A DNA stretch of 41,166 nucleotides from an uncultured Bacilli bacterium (GTDB lineage: Bacteria; Bacillota_I; Bacilli_A; RF39; UBA660), in assembly GCA_949025205.1 (NCBI GenBank), contig CARMXJ010000008.1, forward strand, positions 1-41,166. Reading direction: 5' to 3'. Made by a program: the position numbers and the translations under genes. The notes beneath the pieces were generated by a model. The model saw only the letters and a program-made list of their open reading frames with translations, was not told where the DNA came from and did not search any database. Each line of letters begins with the position of its first letter. The stretch's first letter is position 1. Positions 17,334 through 25,941 of the stretch are shown here, one piece after another.

Positions 17334-18716
17334 TTAAAAAGAAATTTTAGAACTAATATAATCTTTTACCTCTTTAATGTCAAGTTTTATTTGTTCCATA
17401 GTATCTCGATCTCGAACCGTTACCAAATTGTCATTTAAAGTTTCATCATCTACTGTAATACAAAATGGTGTTCCTATGACATCACTTCTTCTATATCGTT
17501 TCCCTATACTTCCTGCCTCATCATAACTACAAGAAAAATCTTTACAAAGAATTGCAAATAATTCTTGCGCCTTTTCTCCATGTACTTTTTTAATTAATGG
17601 TAAAATGGTTACCTTATAAGGTGCAAGATAAGGAAGCAATCTTAGTACTTCTCTTTCTTCACCATTTTCTAAAGTCTCTTTTTGGTAAGCATTAGTAAGA
17701 ACTGCCAAAAACAAACGATCAACGCCAACAGAAGGTTCAATGACATAAGGAAGATATTTGCTATTGTCTTCTGGATCTAAATAACGTAAATCAGACTTAG
17801 AATGCTCCATATGCACTCCTAAATCATAATCCGTTCTATCCGCTATTCCCCATAATTCTCCCCATCCCATAGGAAATAAAAATTCTATATCGGTAGTTGC
17901 TTTGCTATAAAAAGACAATTCTTCTTTAGCATGATCTCTATATCTTAAATTTTCTTTAGATAATCCTAAATCTTTTAAGAAATCCAAGCAATAATTTTTC
18001 CAATAACCAAACCATTCTAAATCCGTTCCTGGTTTACAGAAAAACTCCAGTTCCATTTGTTCAAATTCACGTGTTCTAAAAATAAAATTACCTGGTGTTA
18101 TCTCATTTCGAAAACTTTTACCAATTTGTCCAATACCAAAAGGTACTTTAGCACGCATACTTCGTTGCACATTTAAAAAATTAACAAATATTCCTTGCGC
18201 AGTCTCTCCTCGTAAATACACTTTACTTTTTGCTTCTTCTGTAACTCCTTGATGCGTTTCAAAAAGCAAATTAAACTTACGAATCGAAGTAAAATCATTT
18301 GCTCCACATTTAGGGCAAGGGATTTTGTTGTCTCTTATATAGTTTTCTAACCTTTCGTTTTCCCAACCATCTCCGGTTTCGCTTCCTTTTGTAAAATCTT
18401 CTATTAATTTGTCTGCTCTATGTCTAGACTTACATTTTTTACAATCAATTAAAGGATCTGCAAAACTAGCAACATGACCACTAGCTACCCACACTTCTGG
18501 ATTCATAAGAATGGCAGCATCAAGCCCGTAATTATATAAATTTTCTTGGATAAACTTTTTCCACCAAGCATTTTTAATATTATTTTTTAATTCTCTTCCC
18601 AAAGGTCCATAATCCCAAGTATTGGATAAACCTCCATAAATTTCACTTCCTTGGAATATAAATCCATATTGCTTGCAATAATTCACTATTTCTTCCATTG
18701 TTTTCTTTTCTTTCAT
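17334..18716 (-). CDS. glyQS: Glycyl-tRNA synthetase, alpha2 class II type
   Basis: 460-residue single-chain glycyl-tRNA synthetase (the Firmicute/archaeal/eukaryotic type, not the alpha2-beta2 type). N-terminal QGSEIYGGLSNTWDYGPLG is class-defining. A zinc site with CKKCKSRHRADK and CPKCGAND follows. Class II motif 2 is FRTREFEQMELEFF and motif 3 lies in PSVGVDRLFLAVL. The C-terminal anticodon-binding domain (from about 365) carries SYDEAGSIGKRYRRSD and DRDTMEQ. The Shine-Dalgarno GGGAGGA precedes the ATG. A T-box leader directly upstream indicates control by uncharged tRNA-Gly. Confidence 0.97.
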   Translation of the reverse strand: MKEKKTMEEIVNYCKQYGFIFQGSEIYGGLSNTWDYGPLGRELKNNIKNAWWKKFIQENLYNYGLDAAILMNPEVWVASGHVASFADPLIDCKKCKSRHRADKLIEDFTKGSETGDGWENERLENYIRDNKIPCPKCGANDFTSIRKFNLLFETHQGVTEEAKSKVYLRGETAQGIFVNFLNVQRSMRAKVPFGIGQIGKSFRNEITPGNFIFRTREFEQMELEFFCKPGTDLEWFGYWKNYCLDFLKDLGLSKENLRYRDHAKEELSFYSKATTDIEFLFPMGWGELWGIADRTDYDLGVHMEHSKSDLRYLDPEDNSKYLPYVIEPSVGVDRLFLAVLTNAYQKETLENGEEREVLRLLPYLAPYKVTILPLIKKVHGEKAQELFAILCKDFSCSYDEAGSIGKRYRRSDVIGTPFCITVDDETLNDNLVTVRDRDTMEQIKLDIKEVKDYISSKISF

Positions 18717-18735
18717 ATACTATCCTCCCATAAAT

Positions 18736-18857
18736 GAAAAAATGCTAAAGAACAAGCATAGGGACGAAAAAACTTTCCGCGGTTCCACCCTACTTATTCT
18801 AAAGCGAATCACTTTTATTATATAGCTCCGAGGTTCCATACTCATCAACGCTTGTAT
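18736..18857 (-). promoter_or_regulatory. T-box riboswitch leader of glyQS
   Basis: The T-box AGGGTGGAACCGCG lies at 18791-18778 on the minus strand. It is followed by CGTCCCT, which can form the antiterminator with it. Stem I is closed by AAGCG (18853-18849) and CGCTT (18806-18802), with GTTGATGAG just inside. A hairpin ATGCT/AGCAT (18759-18742) with a T run is the candidate terminator. Only about 66 bases separate the predicted transcription start from the T-box, so Stem I is short. I could not assign the Gly specifier codon with confidence. Confidence 0.88.
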
Positions 18858-18863
18858 ATAAAG

Positions 18864-18892
18864 ATTATATGCAAAACAGATGCAAAAAACAA
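18864..18892 (-). promoter_or_regulatory. Sigma-A promoter of glyQS T-box transcript
   Basis: TTGTTT, 17-bp spacer, TATAAT on the minus strand, placed just upstream of the T-box Stem I. Confidence 0.75.
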
Positions 18893-18907
18893 GCTTTTTT
18901 AAACAGA

Positions 18908-19972
18908 TTATAACACAATGTGTAATTTTAATTCTCGATGTAGTTCTATAATCTGAGCAAGTTCTACATAAGAGATTGTCCCTCTTAAAATTTGTTCTTC
19001 TGTCAAATAGTCATAAATATCTTTTATTTCAATCGATTTTCCTCCTAAATAATCAGCCATATTTTTACTTAATGAGGTAATCTCTTCCAAATTTAAATTG
19101 TTTTGAAAAGAATAGTCTCTGTTATTACGTTCTTCTATTTGGTTCATTCCACTACTAAGTTTGATGCCAATGAAAGGATTGACTATATCTTGAGCATAGT
19201 ACACATTTTTTAATTTTGTTACATCTTCTTGATTAGTACTTATTGCAACAGAAGTGACTTTATGTTTATCAAAACAAATATACTCTCCATCTATTTCTAA
19301 TAAGCATAAATTAGAAATAAGATAAGTTTTATTCACATTCTTAGAATTAAAAGCAAATAGTTTTTCTTTTGAATTCAAACCAATTACAGAATAGTTTTTA
19401 GTACGAAACCAAGTTAAATCTAGTCTTTCTTCCAATTTTTGCAAAGTATTAGTAGAATATTCTGTGTCCAAAGAATATCCATCTGGTAAAGAAACGGTTT
19501 TTATATCCATAACATAATATTTTGCTTTATAATCGAAAATATACTCACTCGTTTCTGGAATATTTAAAAAGGAATAAAAATCTTCTGTTTCATAAAAAAT
19601 TTTAGAATAAGGAACAACCAAAGTCGGATCTGTAATACCAATATACGCATAATTCCATTTGTGATAGTTTTCATTTTCTTCATAAGAAATATAATCCAAT
19701 GAATCATTTTGCAATACAAAATGATGTTTTATTTTTCCATCAGGACAATTTTCAATTAATACTTTACAAGAAGACAAAGTATAAACTTCCTGTAATTCTT
19801 TTTCATATTGTACAAGCGTTTCGTTATAATCATTCGTATTTTTTTGTTCAATAAAACCAACTTTTAAAGTTAAAAACAATCCTAAAGAAACTATTCCTAT
19901 CTGTATACTTCTCTTTTTTAATTCTTCCTTAGATATTTCTTTTGTAAAAGTACGTACTGTTTTTATGATCAT
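18908..19972 (-). CDS. Hypothetical single-pass membrane protein
   Basis: 354 residues from ATG 19972, chosen because AAAGGAG lies 7 bases upstream; an earlier in-frame ATG at 19996 lacks one. A basic N-terminus (TKEISKEELKKRS) precedes one hydrophobic segment at about 24-39 (IGIVSLGLFLTLKVGF). The remaining 310 residues are probably outside the cell. They contain several Tyr/Asp-rich beta-like stretches and no recognised catalytic motif. The gene lies between recO and the glyQS promoter and ends 16 bp before the glyQS -35 box. Function unknown; an extracytoplasmic sensor or wall-associated protein would fit the topology, but nothing proves it. Confidence 0.72.
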   Translation of the reverse strand: MIIKTVRTFTKEISKEELKKRSIQIGIVSLGLFLTLKVGFIEQKNTNDYNETLVQYEKELQEVYTLSSCKVLIENCPDGKIKHHFVLQNDSLDYISYEENENYHKWNYAYIGITDPTLVVPYSKIFYETEDFYSFLNIPETSEYIFDYKAKYYVMDIKTVSLPDGYSLDTEYSTNTLQKLEERLDLTWFRTKNYSVIGLNSKEKLFAFNSKNVNKTYLISNLCLLEIDGEYICFDKHKVTSVAISTNQEDVTKLKNVYYAQDIVNPFIGIKLSSGMNQIEERNNRDYSFQNNLNLEEITSLSKNMADYLGGKSIEIKDIYDYLTEEQILRGTISYVELAQIIELHRELKLHIVL

Positions 19973-20094
19973 TTTTATGCTCCTTTTTTGCTGCAAGAAC
20001 CATTCTAACTCTCCTTATTGGTACTGTCAATCAAAAAATTTAGCAACAAAAAATTAGCAACAGTAAATTGGCTTATTTCTTTCTATATAACCAC

Positions 20095-20826
20095 TTACAA
20101 ATCAAGCATCTTTAGTAAAAACTTTTTACTATTTAAATAAAGCCCTGTATACCTCTCATAATAACGATTAATAAAAAAATTAATTTCTTTTACTACACTT
20201 TCACTAATCGATAACTTGGAAATAGAATCAATAGAAACATAATAATACATTCGAATCATTTTTACCGTTTTATCACTCACTAAAATTTGGTTGGTATAAC
20301 AGGATTTACAAACATATCCCCCTACATCAGCATCAATAGTAACAATACTCTTCTTATTTCCACATAAAATACAAGAATCCAACTCCAAACCAACGCCCAA
20401 AAAAGGAAGAAATTTAAGTTCCAAAATATTGGTAATAACAAGAGGGTCCATTTTTTGTTCTATCTTTTTAATTCCTGCTATGAACATATCGTATATAACT
20501 TCATCCATACTTTGCTTATAAACTTGTGTCGTTAACTCCGTTAAGTAATTCAAATAACTTATGAAAACAATATCACTCTTTATTACTTTAAAATCATCTA
20601 AAATATCTACATCTTTTAAAATAGACAATTTATCTTCTTTGTAATAAATATAAAAAAAACCATAAGTGAATCTCATGGTCAAAGCTCGAAGTCGACTCTT
20701 CATCGATTTCACACCCTTACACATGATGCCTATGATTCCATATGTTTTTGTAAACAAGTGAATAATTTTAGAAGACTCTCCATACGGTGTCTCGCTAATA
20801 ATCATTCCCTCAACTTTTGTTATCAT
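20095..20826 (-). CDS. recO: DNA recombination/repair protein RecO
   Basis: Recombination mediator that loads RecA onto SSB-coated single-stranded DNA. The N-terminal OB-fold starts with KVEGMIISETPYGESSKIIH. A helical domain and the zinc finger pair SCILCG ... YVCKSCYT follow. 243 residues from ATG 20826, a normal length. That ATG has GAAGTGAT 5 bases upstream, inside yqzL, and the start overlaps the yqzL 3' end by 17 bp. The era-yqzL-recO order is the Bacillus arrangement. Confidence 0.94.
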   Translation of the reverse strand: MITKVEGMIISETPYGESSKIIHLFTKTYGIIGIMCKGVKSMKSRLRALTMRFTYGFFYIYYKEDKLSILKDVDILDDFKVIKSDIVFISYLNYLTELTTQVYKQSMDEVIYDMFIAGIKKIEQKMDPLVITNILELKFLPFLGVGLELDSCILCGNKKSIVTIDADVGGYVCKSCYTNQILVSDKTVKMIRMYYYVSIDSISKLSISESVVKEINFFINRYYERYTGLYLNSKKFLLKMLDL

Positions 20827-20917
20827 CCTTATCACTTCTCTTTTTTTTCGCATAAAGAAGGTAATCTTCTACACGTCCTGATGCTTTAAACTTATTCCAT
20901 GCTTCCTTTTTATTCAT
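20810..20917 (-). CDS. yqzL: YqzL-like small protein
   Basis: 35-residue ORF between era and recO. Its sequence has the W-x2-F-x-(A/T)-(S/T)-G-x-V-x2-YLLY signature of YqzL (KEAWNKFKASGRVEDYLLY), followed by a basic tail. The ATG at 20917 is preceded by GAGGGA at good spacing. Its TGA stop lies 17 bases inside recO. It is too short for ordinary ORF calling, but position and motif agree with the Bacillus gene. The function of the family is unknown. Confidence 0.85.
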   Translation of the reverse strand: MNKKEAWNKFKASGRVEDYLLYAKKKRSDKDDNKS

Positions 20918-20924
20918 AAATATC

Positions 20925-20956
20925 CCTCAATCTTTCTTTCTAACTATATATTGAGG
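20925..20956 (-). promoter_or_regulatory. Stem-loop that may mask the yqzL ribosome-binding site
   Basis: On the minus strand CCTCAAT (20956-20950) pairs perfectly with ATTGAGG (20931-20925) over an 18-base loop. The 3' arm includes the GAGG of the yqzL Shine-Dalgarno. No T run follows, so it is not a terminator. Confidence 0.45.
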
Positions 20957-20970
20957 AATTTTTCTAAATT

Positions 20971-21855
20971 TTATTCAAATTCATTAAAACCAAGTTCATG
21001 AAGTAATTTTTCTTTCTCACGCCATTTCTTAATTGTTTTAACATAAAGCTCCAAATATACCTTTTTTCCGAGCATTTCTTCGATATCTTTTCTTGCTAAA
21101 GTTCCAACTGTTTTTAATCGTTCGCCATTTTTTCCAATGACAATTTTTTTAATAGAATCGCGGTCTACTATAATATCTACCCCGATATTTACGATATCTT
21201 TTTTTTCTTCAAATTGTGTGGTCACGCAAGTTAAGCTATGGGGAACTTCTTCTATCGTTAATTCAAGTAACTTTTCTCTTACAAATTCACTAATCATAAA
21301 AGAAGTACTATTGCTGGTAATCATATCTTCTGGAAAATAAGGAACATCATCCTTTAAATATTTTTTTAATACCCGCACCAAACATTCAATATTATCACGT
21401 GTCAAACTACTAACGGGCACAATCTCCGCAAAAGAAAATTCATCTTTGTATGTCGAAATAGATTTTAAAATCTCTTCCTCTTTTAATTTGTCGATTTTAT
21501 TTAAAACAAGCAAAACAGGAACATTTGTATCTTTTAAAGCTTCCATAATAAATTTGTCCCCTTTTCCTAAAGAAACAGAAGCATCCACAACAAACAAAAT
21601 GGCATCCACATCTCGAAAATGAGCAAAAGATTGTTTATTTAAAATTTTTCCTAACTTACTTTGTGGTTTATGAATACCTGGTGTATCTACAAAAACAATT
21701 TGCGTATCACTTTCATTATAAACTCCTTGAATCACATTTCGTGTTGTCTGCGCCTTATCAGAAGTAATCGCGACATGCGCATTTACTAAAGTATTTAAAA
21801 GGGTACTTTTCCCTACATTTGGTCTTCCTATAATACTAACAAACCCACTTCTCAT
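20971..21855 (-). CDS. era: Ribosome-assembly GTPase Era
   Basis: Essential GTPase that binds the 3' end of 16S rRNA during 30S maturation. Motifs: G1 GRPNVGKST (residues 10-18), G3 DTPGIHKPQ, G4 NKID, and the C-terminal KH domain with IVIGKNGERLKTVG. 294 residues from ATG 21855; that ATG follows TAGGTG at 6-base spacing, whereas the longer frame begins at the GTG within that site. It is 19 bp downstream of ybeY and upstream of yqzL-recO. Confidence 0.96.
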   Translation of the reverse strand: MRSGFVSIIGRPNVGKSTLLNTLVNAHVAITSDKAQTTRNVIQGVYNESDTQIVFVDTPGIHKPQSKLGKILNKQSFAHFRDVDAILFVVDASVSLGKGDKFIMEALKDTNVPVLLVLNKIDKLKEEEILKSISTYKDEFSFAEIVPVSSLTRDNIECLVRVLKKYLKDDVPYFPEDMITSNSTSFMISEFVREKLLELTIEEVPHSLTCVTTQFEEKKDIVNIGVDIIVDRDSIKKIVIGKNGERLKTVGTLARKDIEEMLGKKVYLELYVKTIKKWREKEKLLHELGFNEFE

Positions 21856-21874
21856 ATCAAACACCTACTTCTAT

Positions 21875-22315
21875 TTATCTTAGAATTCCTGCAAGACTTA
21901 AAATCGTATCTTGTTTGGCAAACATAATTTCTTCTTCTTCTTTTGTCATATGGTCATACCCAAGCAAATGTAAAATACCATGTACCGTTAAAAAGGAAAG
22001 CTCACGTTTAGAAGAATGTCCAAACTCACTAGCTTGAGCTTCCATTTTGGGAATACAAATATAGATTTCTCCTAAAAAGCGATACGCATCACAAACATAA
22101 TCTTGTGTTTCTTCAAAAGCAAAAGAAATAACATCGGTAACTTTATCAATTCCCCGATAATCTCGGTTTATCTTTTGAATGCGTGCTTCATCCACAAAAA
22201 CAATAGTCAGGATAGGATTTTTCACCTTTTCTTCTTTTAAGGCAATCTCAACTACTTTCTCTAAATAAGAATAATCTTCTTTATAACCATATTCATTTTC
22301 AATTGATATATCCAC
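21875..22315 (-). CDS. ybeY: Endoribonuclease YbeY (16S rRNA maturation)
   Basis: Zinc-dependent endoribonuclease. The metal-binding signature HGILHLLGYDH is present (His112, His116, His122 in the 146-residue form). The core TDVISFAFEE and LGEIYICIP regions are typical. The start is assigned to GTG 22315, with AGGGTGG 5 bases upstream; the open frame continues upstream but only through vanZ sequence. The GTG shares one base with the vanZ stop (TAGTG), indicating coupled translation. Confidence 0.93.
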   Translation of the reverse strand: MDISIENEYGYKEDYSYLEKVVEIALKEEKVKNPILTIVFVDEARIQKINRDYRGIDKVTDVISFAFEETQDYVCDAYRFLGEIYICIPKMEAQASEFGHSSKRELSFLTVHGILHLLGYDHMTKEEEEIMFAKQDTILSLAGILR

Positions 22316-22932
22316 TAAAACCACCCTAAACCAATTAATCTTGTAAAATAGACAAAGCAAAGAACAAACACAACAATACATATTAAATTATAAAACAAAT
22401 CGCTTTGAAAAATTCTTGGCAGATGTTTCTTTATAGCAGTAAGACCAATAAACAATAAAAATCCAGCAATACTTCCTACTACATTTAACAAAATATCATC
22501 AATATCAAAGGAACGGCCTATTTGGAGTTGCACAAGCTCTACCGTTAAACTCGTAAACAAACTTATAAATAAAATGTGCGATACTTTACTAGCTTTTACA
22601 TATCCGGATACAAAATAGCCAAATGGTACAAAAATTAAAATATTTCCAATCACGTTAATCATGAATAATTTACTACCCATTTTATATCGAAAAATCTCGG
22701 TAAAGGGAACCAAATTAAGGCCACTATTAGTATTTATCTCTGTACTTGTTAAAAGTTGGAATAATAAAAGCGCATATATAACAAACACCAAATTCCAAAA
22801 TTCTCGATAAAAAACAAAACGTTCATGATTGATTCGAATATAAGTTGCTCGTATAGAAATAACTACGACCAAAAAAATAACAACCATTGGCCATACATCC
22901 ATTATGGCGCTCGTTAAAGTATCGACTATCAT
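22315..22932 (-). CDS. VanZ-like membrane protein
   Basis: 205-residue protein with about five hydrophobic helices. It has the VanZ-family pattern: NLVPFTEIFRY, then NVIGNILIFVPFGYF, then ELVQLQIGRSFDIDDIL and a final NVVGSIAGFLLF. VanZ relatives confer low-level teicoplanin resistance in some enterococci, but most genomic copies have no proven role. It occupies the place between yqfD and ybeY where phoH usually lies. It starts 1 base after the yqfD stop. Confidence 0.85.
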   Translation of the reverse strand: MIVDTLTSAIMDVWPMVVIFLVVVISIRATYIRINHERFVFYREFWNLVFVIYALLLFQLLTSTEINTNSGLNLVPFTEIFRYKMGSKLFMINVIGNILIFVPFGYFVSGYVKASKVSHILFISLFTSLTVELVQLQIGRSFDIDDILLNVVGSIAGFLLFIGLTAIKKHLPRIFQSDLFYNLICIVVFVLCFVYFTRLIGLGWF

Positions 22933-24096
22933 TTAACTTCCCTCTTCTTCTATTGCATTCTTTTCTTCTACTGTAAATTCTTCTTGCTTTGTAATATTTT
23001 CAAGAACGGCATAAAATACCTCTACTTCTATTGTACTATCATTTATACTTTTTTTCAAAACTTTTCTTGTAAGAATTTTCTCTGGATACTTTAATTTTGC
23101 ATTTACTTTTTCATCTGCTAAAACAAGTGCTTTTTCTACCCCATTTTCTAAAGTATATTGTTGCATTTGTTCTTCCACTTCATATTCTGTATATTTATAA
23201 AAAGTAAAATCAAAAAATCGAAACAAGACACTTTCTTCTGTCTCATAATGCTCCAAGCGACTTTTAAAAATCTTATGCTTTCCACTTTCTGTTTCTATAG
23301 CAAAATTATAACGTTTCTTCCCGGTTCTTGTCTTTGTTGTATAAAAAGTAGGCAAACTAACACTGGTTTGATACCAAACTTCTGCTAAAACTTCCCCACT
23401 AGCACAAACATTTTCTTTCACCTCTTCGTTATATACAATTTGTCCGGATATTAAAATATCTCCTTCGCTTACATACTCTCCATCATGTACTACAATCTCT
23501 CCTTTAGTACTTTTAATATTTGAAACAATGCCGCTTTTACTCGCAACAATATGACAAGTTCTTTCTTCTTCGTTATAATCTTTTATGATTCTCTCTTCAA
23601 TACGAACAACATAACGCATACCCACACTTTCAATTTCTAACCATTCCAACCTATCTTTGTAGGTAGAAAGAATCGATTCTTTTATTTTTTGTAATTCTTG
23701 ATAGTCCTTTTTTATACTTAAAAAACGAATTCCTTCTTCTTCCAAACTTTTTTTTACAAGTTCTCTTATCTCTTTATTAGAATGAATAACATCTACTTTC
23801 ACAATCACATGACTAAAAAAGAAAACAAGAAGCAAAAAAAGAACAAGCGCAAATATTTTTAAAGGAGTCACCATTTTTTTTACGCGAAACACGCCGCTAT
23901 CCGTTACATAATAAAATTTTGCTGTAACAATCTGCTTTTTTATTTTAGCATAATCACTTTCTAAAACTTTTAAATATAAAATATCACCATGAGAAATAAC
24001 ATCATAGACATTAATTCTATTTTTATAAAGTTTCATTAAAATACGATTTTTATTACGTACTTTTGTTTTAATATAGATATAATGTTTTATCTTCAT
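22933..24096 (-). CDS. yqfD: Sporulation protein YqfD
   Basis: 387-residue membrane protein of the YqfD family, expressed under sporulation control in Bacillus. The N-terminal cytoplasmic part has repeated basic segments (KTKVRNKNRILMK). One transmembrane helix lies at about 81-100 (PLKIFALVLFLLLVFFFSHV). The outer domain contains IESVGMRYVVRIEERI and HIVASKSGIVSNI, the characteristic YqfD core. It overlaps yqfC by 4 bp (ATGA), so translation is coupled. Confidence 0.92.
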   Translation of the reverse strand: MKIKHYIYIKTKVRNKNRILMKLYKNRINVYDVISHGDILYLKVLESDYAKIKKQIVTAKFYYVTDSGVFRVKKMVTPLKIFALVLFLLLVFFFSHVIVKVDVIHSNKEIRELVKKSLEEEGIRFLSIKKDYQELQKIKESILSTYKDRLEWLEIESVGMRYVVRIEERIIKDYNEEERTCHIVASKSGIVSNIKSTKGEIVVHDGEYVSEGDILISGQIVYNEEVKENVCASGEVLAEVWYQTSVSLPTFYTTKTRTGKKRYNFAIETESGKHKIFKSRLEHYETEESVLFRFFDFTFYKYTEYEVEEQMQQYTLENGVEKALVLADEKVNAKLKYPEKILTRKVLKKSINDSTIEVEVFYAVLENITKQEEFTVEEKNAIEEEGS

Positions 24097-24344
24097 CGCA
24101 AAAACCTCACATCATCTAGTTGGCCATCAATTAAAATTTCTCGTTTTTCTAGTCTTTTGACAACAAAATGCACGCCTGTTAAATGAAGAGTAAAAGAAGG
24201 CATTGCAAGAACAATTTCTGTATCCGTAAGCTTTACAATATCAATATAATTAAATACATGAATTTTTTCTTCATAAATATCAATATAATAATCAAAATCG
24301 AGTAAAAAATTTTTCATAGTTTTATAAAGATGCACAAACATCAC
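24093..24344 (-). CDS. yqfC: Sporulation protein YqfC
   Basis: Short YqfC-family protein, partner of YqfD. The core runs from DYYIDIYEEKIHVFNYIDI to VVKRLEKREILIDGQLDDVRF, ending in the typical DEVR-like motif. The start is uncertain. The frame opens at GTG 24344, followed immediately by ATG 24341, but AGGTGA then sits only at good spacing for GTG 24335. The product is therefore 80-83 residues. It is 49 bp after an unknown gene and is first in the yqfC-yqfD-vanZ-ybeY-era run. Confidence 0.85.
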   Translation of the reverse strand: MMFVHLYKTMKNFLLDFDYYIDIYEEKIHVFNYIDIVKLTDTEIVLAMPSFTLHLTGVHFVVKRLEKREILIDGQLDDVRFLR

Positions 24345-24393
24345 CTATAAAAAATATATGATGAATAACAAAAGAAAAAACCATAGAATCACT

Positions 24394-25158
24394 CTATCGT
24401 TTTAAATTACGTGTTATTTCCTCAAAAGAAGAAGCTCTAGAAGTAAGTTCCAGTCTTCGCAAATCATGTACTTTATCACAACATAAAGAAGAAATGCTAC
24501 CATATAAAGTATGTGGATTTGCTATCTTTGAATAAACGGGAGAGATAACGTTTCCATCTCCATCTATTTGATAGGACAAAAAATCATATAAAAAATTTTC
24601 TATTCCTTCTCCAAAACGTTTTGACATTACTTTATCCATTACATAAAAAGTATTCTTTTTAATTTCTTGCAATTGGTACAATTGATGCGTTAAAAATACT
24701 TTTTTGGAAAGTCTATACAATCTTTGATTTACAATGGCAATGTCTTCTGTTTCAGTAGGAATAAAATGATTTATATTGGGAGAAGTTAAAGCAAATGTTT
24801 CTCTATCCAAACATAGAAGTACATCTTCTATATACGAACTTCCTTCTCTTACCCCCAAGCTTTTTTTAGTAGTTACTCTAAAACTATCACTCCCTGCCCA
24901 AATAATATCTTGGTTAAAAGGCAAAAACATTAAGTATTTTTCGAAATCTACCGATGGAGTTGTGTAAAATACTTCCTCGAAATTCTCGTTTATCACACCC
25001 ATGCATTCATAAATATAAGGTACATCAAATAATCCCTTTGTTGTTACAATTGCTTTAGCAATAGCAAGACCATTATGAAAATCTAAAGTTGTTTCATCCA
25101 CTTGTGCATTTAGCACTTCTTCCCTTAAAATAGTACTTTTCAATTTAATTTCTTTCAT
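24394..25158 (-). CDS. Hypothetical cytoplasmic protein
   Basis: 254 residues; I do not recognise a family. ATG 25158 is chosen for the strong TTAGGAGGA just upstream; the open frame extends 14 codons further without support. No signal peptide or membrane helix is seen. The sequence begins with beta-like stretches (IKLKSTILREEVL, LDFHNGLAIAKAIV) and ends in a helical SSFEEITRNLKR. The gene is preceded by the yqeY terminator and so has its own promoter region between 25159 and 25183. It lies upstream of yqfC with the same orientation. Confidence 0.7.
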   Translation of the reverse strand: MKEIKLKSTILREEVLNAQVDETTLDFHNGLAIAKAIVTTKGLFDVPYIYECMGVINENFEEVFYTTPSVDFEKYLMFLPFNQDIIWAGSDSFRVTTKKSLGVREGSSYIEDVLLCLDRETFALTSPNINHFIPTETEDIAIVNQRLYRLSKKVFLTHQLYQLQEIKKNTFYVMDKVMSKRFGEGIENFLYDFLSYQIDGDGNVISPVYSKIANPHTLYGSISSLCCDKVHDLRRLELTSRASSFEEITRNLKR

Positions 25159-25182
25159 GTAAATCCTCCTAATTTTGCACAG

Positions 25183-25206
25183 AAAAAAACATCTTTGCAA
25201 AGATAT
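25183..25206 (-). terminator. Terminator of rpsU-yqeY
   Basis: ATCTTTGCAAAGAT is a perfect 14-base palindrome (25204-25191) followed on the minus strand by G and seven T. It lies 2-3 bases after the yqeY stop. Confidence 0.8.
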
Positions 25207-25208
25207 TT

Positions 25209-25649
25209 TTATAAATTCATTAATTTTTCTTTTACTTTTTTAGATACCAAGCTCATATCAGTTCTTGATGCTACATTTTGAAGTTCTTTCATAATACTTC
25301 CCATATCTTTCATGCTAGTAGGTTTTAAGTTTAGAAAGACTTCCCTAATTTTTTGATCTACTTCTGCCTCGCTCATTTCTTCTGGTAAGTAAGATTTTAA
25401 CAAAAGGATTTCTTTCTCTAAATTTTCAATTTCCTTTGTTTTTTCAAATTTTTGAAATTCTGCTATGGAATCTGTACGCATTTTCACTTGCTTTTTTATT
25501 ACAGCAAGTACTTCTTCATCAGATAAGTCATCTTTTTTATTAATTTTTTCTAATTGCAAAGCACTCTTAAGCATTCGTAAAACTCCTAGTGAAAACTTAT
25601 CTTGCTTCTTCATAGCAGCAACTAAATCATCATTAATTTTTTCAAACAT
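25209..25649 (-). CDS. yqeY: YqeY/GatB-tail-like protein
   Basis: 146-residue all-helical protein of the YqeY family, related to the C-terminal tRNA-binding tail of GatB. Signature stretches: LGVLRMLKSAL near the N-terminus, EVLAVIKKQVKMR, SYLPEEMSEAEV and a C-terminal MGSIMKELQN. Family members often follow rpsU, as here (8 bp gap). It may act in tRNA-linked amide transfer, but the stand-alone protein's role is unproven. Confidence 0.92.
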   Translation of the reverse strand: MFEKINDDLVAAMKKQDKFSLGVLRMLKSALQLEKINKKDDLSDEEVLAVIKKQVKMRTDSIAEFQKFEKTKEIENLEKEILLLKSYLPEEMSEAEVDQKIREVFLNLKPTSMKDMGSIMKELQNVASRTDMSLVSKKVKEKLMNL

Positions 25650-25657
25650 TAAGCATC

Positions 25658-25849
25658 TTATCCATTTCTTCTTCTATTCTTACGTGCATTACGTATCATT
25701 TCTTTTTTAGCTTCTCTTCTTTTAACACCTGGTTTTTCATAGTGTTTCTTTTTCTTTAGTTCAGAAGGGACTCCACTTCTAGCGACTTTTACTTTCCATT
25801 TTTTAATAGCATTATCAACATTACCATCACTTACCACTACTTTTGTCAT
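25658..25849 (-). CDS. rpsU: 30S ribosomal protein S21
   Basis: 63-residue basic protein with the S21 signature: VVVSDGNVDNAIKKWKVK, SGVPSELKKKKHYEKPG and an R/K-rich tail. GAAAGGAGGG lies just upstream of the ATG. It is transcribed from a near-consensus promoter at 25883-25911 and followed by yqeY. Confidence 0.96.
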   Translation of the reverse strand: MTKVVVSDGNVDNAIKKWKVKVARSGVPSELKKKKHYEKPGVKRREAKKEMIRNARKNRRRNG

Positions 25850-25882
25850 ATCTGTATCCCTCCTTTCAGATTAATTAAACCA

Positions 25883-25911
25883 ATTATAACACCAAAAAAA
25901 AAAGTTAGCAA
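25883..25911 (-). promoter_or_regulatory. Promoter of rpsU-yqeY
   Basis: TTGCTA, 17-bp spacer containing a poly-T stretch, and TATAAT on the minus strand, about 34 bases before the rpsU start codon. Confidence 0.8.
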
Positions 25912-25941
25912 GAAATTGCCATCCTTTTTATAAGGAATTCT

